Positions 48,288 through 57,786 of a stretch of 64,000 nucleotides of DNA are shown here, in pieces. The translations under genes were made by a program, and so were the position numbers. Where the stretch lies: assembly GCA_902540595.1 (NCBI GenBank), contig CACBNI010000004.1:57144-121143 (forward strand). The letters run 5' to 3'. The notes below the pieces were generated by a model, which made no database searches, was not told the origin of the DNA, and saw only the letters and a list, made by a program, of their open reading frames with translations. This stretch comes from an uncultured Pelagibacteraceae bacterium. GTDB taxonomy: Bacteria > Pseudomonadota > Alphaproteobacteria > Pelagibacterales > Pelagibacteraceae. The stretch's first letter is position 1. Every line of letters starts with the position of its first letter.

Positions 48288-48701
48288 ATGCCAAAGAAAA
48301 AAACAAAAAAAATAAAATCTAAAGGTAAGTCAAGAAAAGACAAGCTTAGTACTTTTAAGGAAACTGCAAGAGAAAAATTAATTGGTCAACATATTGGTTA
48401 TAGATATGATGTTAACTTACTTCCTGATTACAAGAAAATAACTCCATTTTTGAAGAAGTATATTGAAGCTATGGGATGGGACGATCTTAACTGGCTAGAA
48501 GATGTTCATATGGGTTATGAAGAAGATAGACCAGCAGTATTTTGTAGAAATGCTAACGGGTGGGTTACTATTCCAAAATCAATTAAATTACCTAACAATC
48601 AGCAAGATAGAGATATGATAGCTAGAGAACTGTTAGTCAAATTTCAAATGTCTCCTAAACATCCACTTGTTGATTTGAAAAAAGCCTATTTAAAATTTTA
48701 A
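48288..48701 (+). CDS. Hypothetical protein with lysine-rich N-terminus, downstream of mgsC
   Basis: Start reassigned to ATG at 48288 (MPKKKTKKIKSKGKSRKDK); ORF track used an upstream TTG. Confidence 0.7.
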   Translation: MPKKKTKKIKSKGKSRKDKLSTFKETAREKLIGQHIGYRYDVNLLPDYKKITPFLKKYIEAMGWDDLNWLEDVHMGYEEDRPAVFCRNANGWVTIPKSIKLPNNQQDRDMIARELLVKFQMSPKHPLVDLKKAYLKF

Positions 48702-48825
48702 TATCACAATCAAGAGTTGATTTTATTTTTAAATCTATTGTCCACAGTAGGTTTTTTAGAGTTGTTTTATTTGTAACACCCTTAGAAATTTCATAAGCTT
48801 TCTTAAACAAATATGGGGGTAAAAA

Positions 48826-50226
48826 ATGACTGATCAGTTAGGTGCTCTTACTACTATATTTACAGAGTTTTACTACTGGGTAACGGTAGTACTGATGTTT
48901 TTAATTCACGTCGGTTTCTGTATGTATGAAGTTGGAGCGTCAAGATACAAACACCACCAACATACCTTAATGAAAAACACAATGCTTATACCTTTGGTAA
49001 CGGTGACTTGGTTTTTATTTGGTTGGTGGATTTATTGGGCTTTTCCTACAGGACCAGGAATAGCACCATCAATAATGACGGAAAGTACCGGACTTGTTTT
49101 AGGTGGAGGATTTGGAGGAAATGATCTCGCTAATCCAACTAATGCTCTTATGGCAGTTAATCTTAACGATCATATAATGGGTGTTTTCTGGGCAGCGTTC
49201 TTATTATTTTCATGGACAGCTGCTTCTATCGTTTCTGGGGCTATCATTGAAAGAATAACAACTTTTGCATTTGGAGTTTTAGCAATTGCGATCGGATCTG
49301 TTTTCTGGTCGATAGATGCTTCATGGGGATGGCACTTTGATGGATGGATGCTTAAAATTTTAGGATATCACGATGCGTATGCATCAGGTGTTATTCACGC
49401 AATAGCAGGTGGATTTGCACTAGGTGTTCTAATGGTTTTGGGACCAAGAATTGGTAAATTCTCATCAAGTGGTGAACCAAGAAATATAGGACCAAGAAAT
49501 CCTTGGCTAGTTACTATTGGATTATTTCTAATTTATACTGGTTTCTGGGGATTTTATGCAGCTTGTAATGTTCCGATATATGACCTTGGACCTGAGTATG
49601 GAATGGAAGGAGTAACATTCTGGACAGCAACTAACATCTATTTAACACCTACTACATTAAGTGGAATAACTATGAACTTCTTAATGTCGTTATCAGGTGG
49701 ATTGTTAGCTGGGTATGTTATAGCAAAAGGTGATCCTTTCTGGACTTACTCAAGTGGACTAGCAGGTATAATATGTGCATCAGCTGGAAATGACTTATAT
49801 CATCCAATTCAAGCTTTAATTATTGGTATGATTGGTGTTGTGATTTCATACAAACTTCATTATTGGGTTGAACGAAAGTTCAAAATTGATGATGCGGTTG
49901 GAGCAGTAGCTGTACATGGTTATGCTGGTTTTATTGGACTTGTAATCTGTGGATTTGTTTTGAATGGTTATCCTTCATCTGGATATAGCGTTGGAGCTAT
50001 GTTTGATGGAACAACCTACGCTACAATTAATCCATTGGGTCAATTTATAGGAGCAATAATAATGTTCTTAGTTCTAGGACTAATACCAGGATATATAATT
50101 GCTAGAGTTCTTAACGGAATGGGTAAATTAAGAATCCCAAGAGAAGTTGAGATAGCAGGACTAGACTATGAAATGATGGAGGCTGCTAAAGATGATGAAA
50201 AAGCAGTTTCATCAGCAACCAGGTAA
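48826..50226 (+). CDS. amt: Ammonium transporter, Amt family
   Basis: 11-TM pattern; GVIHAIAGGFALGVLMVLGPRIGKF; VGAVAVHGYAGFIGLV. Confidence 0.92.
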   Translation: MTDQLGALTTIFTEFYYWVTVVLMFLIHVGFCMYEVGASRYKHHQHTLMKNTMLIPLVTVTWFLFGWWIYWAFPTGPGIAPSIMTESTGLVLGGGFGGNDLANPTNALMAVNLNDHIMGVFWAAFLLFSWTAASIVSGAIIERITTFAFGVLAIAIGSVFWSIDASWGWHFDGWMLKILGYHDAYASGVIHAIAGGFALGVLMVLGPRIGKFSSSGEPRNIGPRNPWLVTIGLFLIYTGFWGFYAACNVPIYDLGPEYGMEGVTFWTATNIYLTPTTLSGITMNFLMSLSGGLLAGYVIAKGDPFWTYSSGLAGIICASAGNDLYHPIQALIIGMIGVVISYKLHYWVERKFKIDDAVGAVAVHGYAGFIGLVICGFVLNGYPSSGYSVGAMFDGTTYATINPLGQFIGAIIMFLVLGLIPGYIIARVLNGMGKLRIPREVEIAGLDYEMMEAAKDDEKAVSSATR

Positions 50227-50237
50227 AGGAGAAAAAT

Positions 50238-50468
50238 ATGGCTACAGTATCAAACTGGATAGATCATCTAAATAAACCTGCAGAAGAGGTTGCTGGATCG
50301 GTTTATCCTGGAGCAGGATCTAGTGAATTTATACTAGTCCTATTGTTAATTGCTGTATGGATTGGATGGAGTGTCATCACAGATAAATCTGAGAGAGAAG
50401 AACTTGATAGATTATCTAAAAAAAGACACAGTGCAAACGATCATAAAAGCAATATTACCGATTGGTAA
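50238..50468 (+). CDS. Small membrane protein downstream of amt (76 aa)
   Basis: Single TM helix SEFILVLLLIAVWIGWSVI; 11-bp gap after amt. Confidence 0.7.
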   Translation: MATVSNWIDHLNKPAEEVAGSVYPGAGSSEFILVLLLIAVWIGWSVITDKSEREELDRLSKKRHSANDHKSNITDW

Positions 50469-50482
50469 TTAAAAGAAAATTT

Positions 50483-50513
50483 GGGCGCTACTTGATTGTA
50501 GCGCCCTTTTTTT
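50483..50513 (+). terminator. Rho-independent terminator after amt unit
   Basis: GGGCGCTAC ttgatt GTAGCGCCC TTTTTTT. Confidence 0.93.
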
Positions 50514-50527
50514 ATAGTCTTATTATA

Positions 50528-50680
50528 ATGAGTGAAGATAAAAACGAAGAGCTAAGACCAACCAAAATGAGGGGGGTTGCTTTTCCAAAAGCAAAGTATG
50601 GTGTAATTCTTGCAATTATCTTAATAGTAGTAGTAAATTTTATTTTGTATAAAGAAACTATCTTTTCATTTTTTAAATAA
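50528..50680 (+). CDS. Small single-TM protein (50 aa)
   Basis: Start reassigned to ATG at 50528, after the terminator: MSEDKNEELRPTKMRGVAFPKAKYGVILAIILIVVVNFILYKETIFSFFK. Confidence 0.55.
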   Translation: MSEDKNEELRPTKMRGVAFPKAKYGVILAIILIVVVNFILYKETIFSFFK

Positions 50681-50697
50681 TTGTGATAGCCTAGGCA

Positions 50698-52023
50698 ATG
50701 GCTAAAAACTTGTTCAAAATAGCAAAACAAAAAAAAATAAAATATTTCTTAATAAGCTTTGTTGATCTTTTTGGTGTTCTTAGATCAAAACTAGTTCCAG
50801 CGCATGCTATTAAAGAAATGCAAAATGCTGGAGCGGGGTTTGCTGGTTTTGCAGCTTGGCTAGATATGTCTCCTGCGGATAGTGATATGTTTGGTATTCC
50901 TGATCCAGATAGTTTAATTCAATTGCCTTGGAATAAAGAAGTAGGATGGCTTGCATCTGATTTATGGATGAATGGTAAGCCTGTAGAAGCCTCTCCAAGA
51001 GTAATGTTAAAAAATCAAATTAAGAAATTAAAAAAACAAAATTTAACAATGAAATCAGGTGTAGAGTGTGAATACTTTTTGATCTCACCAGATGGAAATT
51101 CAATTGCTGATCCAAGAGATACCCAGTCAAAACCTTGTTATGATCAATCAGCTTTAATGAGGAGATATGATTTAATAAAAGAAATTTGTGATTGCATGAT
51201 TGACATGGGTTGGGGTCCATATCAAAATGATCATGAAGACGCCAATGGACAATTTGAGATGAATTGGGACTATGATGATTGTTTAAAAACGGCTGATAGA
51301 CATACTTTTTTTAAGTATATGGTTAAAACATTAGCAGAGAAACATGACTTAAGAGCAACATTTATGCCTAAACCATTTGAAAACCTAACAGGTAACGGTT
51401 GTCATGCCCACATATCAGTTTGGGATAAAAAGAAAAATAAATTTTTAGATAAATCAGACAAGCTTGGACTTAGTAAAATGGCTTACAATTTCTTAGGTGG
51501 TGTAATTAAAAATGCCTCATCTTTGTCTGCTTTCTTTAATCCAACAATTAACAGCTATAGAAGAATTAATGCACCACCAACAAAATCTGGAGCATCGTGG
51601 TCGCCAAGTAGCATATCTTATACAGGTAATAACAGAACACATATGATAAGAATTCCAGATCCTGGTAGATTTGAACTGAGATTGATGGATGGATCTGCAA
51701 ATCCATATTTATTACAAGCAAGTGTATTAGCTGCTGGTCTTTATGGATTAAAAAATAAAATTGATCCAGGAGAACCTCTTACCTGTAATATGTACACAGA
51801 TTATGAGAAATATCCTAACTTACCTAAATTACCAAACGAACTCCAAGATTCTTTAGAACTTTTGAAAAATAACAATGAGATGAGTGAAGCTTTTGGAGAA
51901 GAAACAATTAATAGTTATATTAAACTTAGAAACTCAGAAATTAAAGAATTTGATAGTAAAGAAAAATTTGATAAGTCAAAACCTGTAACAAAATGGGAAA
52001 GACAGAATACTTTAGACTGTTAA
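50698..52023 (+). CDS. gmaS: Gamma-glutamylmethylamide synthetase-like (glutamine synthetase family)
   Basis: YFLISFVDLFGVLRSKLVPAHAIKEM; FAAWLDMSPADSDMFGIPDPDSLIQLPWNKEVGWLASDLWM; NDHEDANGQFEMNWDYDD; NLTGNGCHAHISVW. Confidence 0.85.
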   Translation: MAKNLFKIAKQKKIKYFLISFVDLFGVLRSKLVPAHAIKEMQNAGAGFAGFAAWLDMSPADSDMFGIPDPDSLIQLPWNKEVGWLASDLWMNGKPVEASPRVMLKNQIKKLKKQNLTMKSGVECEYFLISPDGNSIADPRDTQSKPCYDQSALMRRYDLIKEICDCMIDMGWGPYQNDHEDANGQFEMNWDYDDCLKTADRHTFFKYMVKTLAEKHDLRATFMPKPFENLTGNGCHAHISVWDKKKNKFLDKSDKLGLSKMAYNFLGGVIKNASSLSAFFNPTINSYRRINAPPTKSGASWSPSSISYTGNNRTHMIRIPDPGRFELRLMDGSANPYLLQASVLAAGLYGLKNKIDPGEPLTCNMYTDYEKYPNLPKLPNELQDSLELLKNNNEMSEAFGEETINSYIKLRNSEIKEFDSKEKFDKSKPVTKWERQNTLDC

Positions 52024-52024
52024 A

Positions 52025-53158
52025 GTGAAGAGTTTAAAAAGTATTAAGAACTGGACACTTACAAAATCTTTAAAAAATAATAATTTTAATTTTAAAAGGG
52101 AATATGTTTTAAAATTTGTTCCATCTTTGTTTTTAACAAACGCTTTTACATCAATTTCCAGTTGGAAAAATTATAGGGCTACACCCCTAGTTAATCTTGA
52201 TAAAATAAAAAAAAATTTAAAACTTAATAATGTTTTTTATAAAGATGAATCAAAAAGATTTCATTTAAAATCCTTTAAAGCTTTAGGAGGTGCGTATGCA
52301 GTTGAAAGAATATCTAAAGGAAAAAAAAATATAATTATTTCATCAGCAACAGCTGGAAACCATGGAAGATCTGTTGCATGGGGTGCCAAAAGATTAGGTT
52401 TAAAATGTAAAATCTTTGTTAGTCAATACGTAAGCGATTCTAGAGTTAAAGAAATTAAAAAATTTGGAGCTGAAGTAATACGAGTTAAGGGGGATTACGA
52501 AAATTCACTTAATGAATGCAAAAAATTATCAAAAAAAAATAATTGGAAAATTGTTCAAGATGTTGCGACAAGAGACTACAAATTAGTCCCTCAACTTACA
52601 ATGGCAGGATATTCCATAATGATAAGAGAAATATCTAAGCAAACTAATCAATATATAACTCATATTTTCTTACAAGCTGGTGTGGGGGGCATGGCTGCTG
52701 GTGTTGTAGCTGGCGTTGCAAAATATTTTAAAAGAATTCCAAAAATTATAATTGTTGAGCCTGATAGAGCTGACTGTGTGCTTCAGAGTATTAAAAATAA
52801 TAAACTTAAAAAAATTAAGATTAAAAGAGAAAGTATCATGGGCGGCATGTCATGTAATGAAATGTCATATATTCCTTGGCAAATATTAAAAAAGGCAAGC
52901 AATTGGTGTGTAACTGTAAGTGATCGGAATGTTGCTAAAACTGTAGCTATGTTAAAAGACAAAAAGCTCAGCAAAAATTCAATAATTGGTGGAGAGTGCT
53001 CTACACCTGGAATTATAAGCCTAATAGGTATTTGTAATAATTCCAGGACTAAAAAACTGATTGAACTTAACGAAAAATCAAATGTTTTAGTAATTGGATG
53101 CGAAGGTAATGCAGATGTAAAACTTTACAAACAACTGCTATCTAAAGGCAGAAGATAA
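52025..53158 (+). CDS. PLP-dependent lyase, diaminopropionate ammonia-lyase-like
   Basis: NYRATPLVNLDKI; FYKDESKRFHLKSFKALGGAYAVERI; SSATAGNHGRSVAWGAKRLG; GTG start. Confidence 0.8.
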   Translation: MKSLKSIKNWTLTKSLKNNNFNFKREYVLKFVPSLFLTNAFTSISSWKNYRATPLVNLDKIKKNLKLNNVFYKDESKRFHLKSFKALGGAYAVERISKGKKNIIISSATAGNHGRSVAWGAKRLGLKCKIFVSQYVSDSRVKEIKKFGAEVIRVKGDYENSLNECKKLSKKNNWKIVQDVATRDYKLVPQLTMAGYSIMIREISKQTNQYITHIFLQAGVGGMAAGVVAGVAKYFKRIPKIIIVEPDRADCVLQSIKNNKLKKIKIKRESIMGGMSCNEMSYIPWQILKKASNWCVTVSDRNVAKTVAMLKDKKLSKNSIIGGECSTPGIISLIGICNNSRTKKLIELNEKSNVLVIGCEGNADVKLYKQLLSKGRR

Positions 53159-53164
53159 ATACAC

Positions 53165-54583
53165 ATGACAAAAAATGCAATATTTTGGATTAGGGAGGAT
53201 TTTAGAATTGAAAATAATCCAGCACTATCTTATGCAAGTCAAAATCATGATAACGTTATTGCATTATTTATTTATAATAAAACTGATTTTGATAAAAAAC
53301 GAGAAGCACAAAAATGGTGGTTATATAAATCTTTAGAGGAATTTAAATCAGAATTATCTAAATATAAAATCAATCTTCAAATATTAGAGGGAGATGAGTT
53401 GCATGTATTATCAAAAATAAAAAAAAGAGATAATATTTCAATATATTGGAATAAAATTTACGAACCAGATGTAATTGCTAAAGGCAAACAAATAAGAGAT
53501 GCTTTTCTGAAAAATGAAGTTGATTTTAAATATTTTAAGGGAAATATTCTTAATGAATATCAAGAAGTAACTAAAAACGACGGAACCCCCTTTAAAGTAT
53601 TTAGTCCATTTTGGAGAAATGCTGAAGAGAAATATCTTGGTCTACCCCCAAGCAAAAATTATATCGTTAAAAAAAAAATAAAATCAACTTCTTTTTTTAA
53701 AAATAGTATTGAGCCTAAGAATATTTTACCTAAAAAAAATTGGTATAAAAAATTTGAGAAATATTGGAAAGTCTCTGAAAACGAGTCAAAAAAAGTTCTT
53801 AATAATTTAATTGAAAAAAGAATTAAAGATTATGGAACAGCTAGAGATTATCCATCAATCGAAGGTACGTCAAAATTATCTCCATTCATAAAACATGGCC
53901 AAATTCACGTAAGTACTATTTGGCAAAAATGTAATGAAATTAAATCTAAAGGAATTGGCTACAGAAAATATATCAACGAATTAGGTTGGCGTGAATTTTC
54001 ACACAGCTTAATAAATTATTTTCCAGAATTTTTAAAAGGTAATTACAGAAAAGAATTTGATAGATTTCCTTGGGTAAAAAATGAAAAGTTTCTTAAAGCA
54101 TGGAAATCTGGAATGACAGGCTATCCAATTGTGGATGCTGGAATGAGAGAATTATATGAAACTGGATGGATGCATAATCGAATTAGAATGGTAGTTGGTT
54201 CTTTTCTTGTAAAACATTTAAGAATAAATTGGACAGAGGGCGAAAAACATTTCAGAAATTGTTTGTTAGACTTTAATAAGGCAAATAACGTAGCTCAATG
54301 GCAATGGGTTGCTGGTTGTGGAGCTGATGCTGCGCCTTACTTTAGAATATTTAATCCAATTTTACAGGGGGAAAAATTTGATAAAGAAGGACTATACGTG
54401 AGGAAATGGGTTCCTGAATTAAGCAAAGTACCTAATAAATACATTCACAAACCCTGGGAAATGGAGCTCAAATACCAAGAAGCTATAAAAACTATAATAG
54501 GCAAAGATTATCCTAAACCTATTGTAATCCACGAAAAAGCAAGAGCAGCAGCTCTAGAGGCATTTCAGTCACTAAAGAAATAA
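53165..54583 (+). CDS. phrB: Deoxyribodipyrimidine photolyase / cryptochrome family
   Basis: IFWIREDFRIENNPAL; GWREFSHSLINYFP; WKSGMTGYPIVDAGMRELYETGWMHNRIRMVVGSFLVKHL. Confidence 0.92.
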   Translation: MTKNAIFWIREDFRIENNPALSYASQNHDNVIALFIYNKTDFDKKREAQKWWLYKSLEEFKSELSKYKINLQILEGDELHVLSKIKKRDNISIYWNKIYEPDVIAKGKQIRDAFLKNEVDFKYFKGNILNEYQEVTKNDGTPFKVFSPFWRNAEEKYLGLPPSKNYIVKKKIKSTSFFKNSIEPKNILPKKNWYKKFEKYWKVSENESKKVLNNLIEKRIKDYGTARDYPSIEGTSKLSPFIKHGQIHVSTIWQKCNEIKSKGIGYRKYINELGWREFSHSLINYFPEFLKGNYRKEFDRFPWVKNEKFLKAWKSGMTGYPIVDAGMRELYETGWMHNRIRMVVGSFLVKHLRINWTEGEKHFRNCLLDFNKANNVAQWQWVAGCGADAAPYFRIFNPILQGEKFDKEGLYVRKWVPELSKVPNKYIHKPWEMELKYQEAIKTIIGKDYPKPIVIHEKARAAALEAFQSLKK

Positions 54584-54588
54584 ATGGT

Positions 54589-55008
54589 TTATTCCCCTAT
54601 AAAATGGAGAATAATTGTTCTATCTTGGGGCTCTAAACGATGTTCAAATAAATATAATCCTTGCCAAGTTCCAATTAATAATTCGTTATCTTTGATACTA
54701 AGAGAGATTTGATTGTTAGTTAATGCAGACTTTATATGAGCAGGCATATCATCTTTACCCTCGGTAGTGTGTACATACAATTTATTGTCCATAGGAACTA
54801 ATTTATCAAAATAATTTATTAAATCTGTTTGAACATCTGGATCAGCATTCTCTTGTACAATTAAAGATGCACTAGTGTGTTGAATACTTATATTAATCAT
54901 TCCATTTTTAAGATTATTTTTGTTGATCCACTGAATAGTCTGATCAGTGAATTCATACAAACTTTGACCAACAGTATTTATTTTAATATTGAAAAATTCT
55001 TGTTTCAT
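54589..55008 (-). CDS. YjbQ family (UPF0047) protein
   Basis: ISIQHTSASLIVQENADPDVQTDL; GTWQGLYLFEHR. Confidence 0.9.
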   Translation of the reverse strand: MKQEFFNIKINTVGQSLYEFTDQTIQWINKNNLKNGMINISIQHTSASLIVQENADPDVQTDLINYFDKLVPMDNKLYVHTTEGKDDMPAHIKSALTNNQISLSIKDNELLIGTWQGLYLFEHRLEPQDRTIILHFIGE

Positions 55009-56060
55009 TAGTTCATTTCCACAGAGGTTAATTCATATAATCGACTGACAGTTCGTTTAAACGGATTTTCTAATAATCTCGACGAAGTAAACTGATCTAT
55101 ATTTTTTTCAGCAGTTATTGCTAAAGGAATATCTTTATCATACAGGACATCAATTAAAGTTATAAATCTCTGTTGTTGATTAGAATTAACATCATTAAAT
55201 TGTGGAACATTATCAAGAGTAATAAATTTACAGTTTTTAATTATCTCTAAATAATCTTCTGCTCCAAGATTTTGATTACATAGATCATCGAAATCAAATC
55301 TGGCCACTCCCTCATAAAAATTTTCTATTTTAAATTCTCTTCCTTTAACATTAATTATTTTCGATAAATGATTTTTATCTTTTGTAATGGTTCTAAAAAA
55401 TTTATTTATTTTAAAATTTGTTTCTTGGTTTAGAGGATAAAAATATCTTTGTTTTTGGTTTTCATTTGATTTTCTATAATCGTCTTCTATTTTGAGTTCA
55501 AGCTCAGTACATTGTTCCTCCATAATTTTTATAAAAGGTTTAAACTGATCTCTTTGAAGGCCGTCTTTATAAAGTTCAGATATTTTTGTATTAGAAGTTA
55601 AAATAATTTTAATATTTTCTTTGAATATTTGTGCGAATAATTTTCCTAAAATCATTGCATCAACTATATTGGTTACTTGAAACTCATCAAAATAAATTAA
55701 TTTTGTTTTAGATTTTAAATCTTTTACAAATTGATTGATTACATTTTCCTCATTTTTTTCTTTTCTTTCATGCGCAAAATCATGAAAGCTAAGCATAAAC
55801 TCATTGAAATGCTGTCTTAACTTTTTATCCTCTACTAAATCAAAAAAAAAATTTAGAATCATAGTTTTCCCAACACCAACACCACCATATAAATAAAAGG
55901 CTGGTTTTAAATCAATTTTAGAAAATAATTTATTAAAAATTGACTGAATAAAATTTAATTTATAAAAACTTTTGAGCTGATCAATAATTTCTAATTGATA
56001 GACATTTATTTCTAAATTATTTTTTTTACAAAAATTTTTGAAAAGATTTTCTAAATTCAT
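55008..56060 (-). CDS. zapE: AFG1/ZapE-like ATPase
   Basis: FYLYGGVGVGKTMILNFFFD; LIYFDEFQVTNIVDAMILGKLF; FTSSRLLENPFKRTVSRLYELTS. Confidence 0.88.
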   Translation of the reverse strand: MNLENLFKNFCKKNNLEINVYQLEIIDQLKSFYKLNFIQSIFNKLFSKIDLKPAFYLYGGVGVGKTMILNFFFDLVEDKKLRQHFNEFMLSFHDFAHERKEKNEENVINQFVKDLKSKTKLIYFDEFQVTNIVDAMILGKLFAQIFKENIKIILTSNTKISELYKDGLQRDQFKPFIKIMEEQCTELELKIEDDYRKSNENQKQRYFYPLNQETNFKINKFFRTITKDKNHLSKIINVKGREFKIENFYEGVARFDFDDLCNQNLGAEDYLEIIKNCKFITLDNVPQFNDVNSNQQQRFITLIDVLYDKDIPLAITAEKNIDQFTSSRLLENPFKRTVSRLYELTSVEMN

Positions 56061-56485
56061 TTTTTTGTTTTAAAATCAATACCATATTCCGATCTTGGTC
56101 CTTTACGTAATCCAAACGGACCTGATATAAATATAGTTAGTGGTCTTGTTCCAGGCTTAAGATCTACTCTATGAAGATTATTTGCTGACCTGAAGCCAAT
56201 ATAACCCGGTGGTCTCCAGAATTTGCCCGTACTCAAGGTCTCCCAATAGCCACCTCTTAAAACTATTGTTATATAAGGAAAAGTGTGGTTATGCACACCG
56301 TCACCGTGATCATCAGCAAGCATCTCATGAATTAATATATTAAATGGAAACCACTTAGGCCGGCGTCTCATTAAAACATAATACCTGTTCATCCATGGCT
56401 TTGCTTCGATAAATTTTGGATGAGAAGGCCCTCTATCTAATACAACTTTTTTTCTGCCGATCTTATCTAAAAATTTTAAGATCAT
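56057..56485 (-). CDS. Cupin-like / cysteine-dioxygenase-like small protein
   Basis: HGDGVHNHTFPYITIVLRGGYWE; cupin-type His spacing. Confidence 0.6.
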   Translation of the reverse strand: MILKFLDKIGRKKVVLDRGPSHPKFIEAKPWMNRYYVLMRRRPKWFPFNILIHEMLADDHGDGVHNHTFPYITIVLRGGYWETLSTGKFWRPPGYIGFRSANNLHRVDLKPGTRPLTIFISGPFGLRKGPRSEYGIDFKTKK

Positions 56486-56487
56486 AC

Positions 56488-57786
56488 TTACTTATACTTG
56501 ATGATTGATCCATTTCTGATTAAAAATAAATTATTATTAAATATAAATGGTTTTGAGACAAAGTCAGAAGAAACTTTTTCGGTTTTGAGAATGTTACTAT
56601 TTTGTAAATCTACCACAATCATTTTACCATCAGAATTTGTTAAATATAAATTTTTATTAGCTATTGCAAATCCTACTGAGTAAATATTTTTTCTTTTTTT
56701 TTGTTTATAAATTTTAAAAAGATCAGTTACTCTAATTATATTTCCTTTGTTCTTTTCTATTACATATAAATAACCCTCATTAGATACTGTAAATATTAAA
56801 TTTCCAGTTATCACTGGTGTAATATTAGAATTAATATCGCTTATCCAGTTTATAGTGCCCGTTTTTACATCAATTGAATAAAATTCATTTTTATTATTTG
56901 AAATAAAAATAGAATTACCATCAGAAACAAGTTGTGAAGTTTTGAAATTATAAGTTTCATTTATAATACTTATGCTTTGAGTGGGTAGTTGCCAAATAAT
57001 CAGACCACTGTCAACATCAACAGCTGTTATGTCGCCAATTGAATTACTAAAAACTATCATATCGCCAATTATTATTAATGAATACTTAGAGTTTGATATT
57101 GTAAAAGAATCTTCTGTTTGTAAGTTCCAGCATTCTGATCCATCCTCTATTTTATAGCATCTAAGAGTATTTTTATAATCTAAAACAAAGAATTTATTTT
57201 TATATTTTTTTATCTCTGAATTAAAAGGATAGGTATTATTTTTAGACCAATTCAATTCACCATTATTTGCATTAATTGAATAATATTTTGATATACTATC
57301 GCTAACCAAAATACTTTCTTCATGTAAAATAAAAGTTAATTTTGGATATAATTTTTTTTCAGATTTGGAATAATGGTTTTTTTTCCAAATAGCTTTTTGC
57401 TTTTCGTCAAATCTTATAATCGATCCTTTTTTGTCAAAAAATACTATATCATTTTTGATAAATAGTGGTTTGAAATTAATTTGATTTAGTTCCTCTAATT
57501 TAGAAAATTTGTAACTTCCAATTTTATCTAGTTCACCTTTGTAATTTTGTGAGCCAAAATTATTTTGATTATCAATAAATTTATTGTTCGTTTTAATGCC
57601 TGATAAATCTAAATTTAAACTTTGATTAAATTCTTTAACATTTATCCGTTCTTTTGCAAATATTTTTTTTAATTTTGATTCAGTTGAAAGCTCTTTCTCT
57701 TTGTCTTTCCATATTTTTGAATTTTCGTTAAATGAACAATTGTTTAGGAAAAAAAAAGCAATTAATAAAATAACTAATCTATTCAC
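56488..57786 (-). CDS. PQQ-like beta-propeller lipoprotein, BamB-like
   Basis: lipobox FFFLNNCSF; repeats NGELNWSKN, SGLIIWQLP, TGTINWISD. Confidence 0.78.
   Translation of the reverse strand: MNRLVILLIAFFFLNNCSFNENSKIWKDKEKELSTESKLKKIFAKERINVKEFNQSLNLDLSGIKTNNKFIDNQNNFGSQNYKGELDKIGSYKFSKLEELNQINFKPLFIKNDIVFFDKKGSIIRFDEKQKAIWKKNHYSKSEKKLYPKLTFILHEESILVSDSISKYYSINANNGELNWSKNNTYPFNSEIKKYKNKFFVLDYKNTLRCYKIEDGSECWNLQTEDSFTISNSKYSLIIIGDMIVFSNSIGDITAVDVDSGLIIWQLPTQSISIINETYNFKTSQLVSDGNSIFISNNKNEFYSIDVKTGTINWISDINSNITPVITGNLIFTVSNEGYLYVIEKNKGNIIRVTDLFKIYKQKKRKNIYSVGFAIANKNLYLTNSDGKMIVVDLQNSNILKTEKVSSDFVSKPFIFNNNLFLIRNGSIIKYK

Noticed and set aside
48252-48290. N-terminal extension MELIIITKYKLT and overlap with mgsC
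   Set aside because: Requires a TTG start inside mgsC; ATG at 48288 gives a better start with MPKKK tail.
50462-50527. N-terminal extension of the 72-aa ORF running through the 50483-50513 hairpin
   Set aside because: The hairpin with T tract is a terminator; ATG at 50528 downstream is the likelier start.
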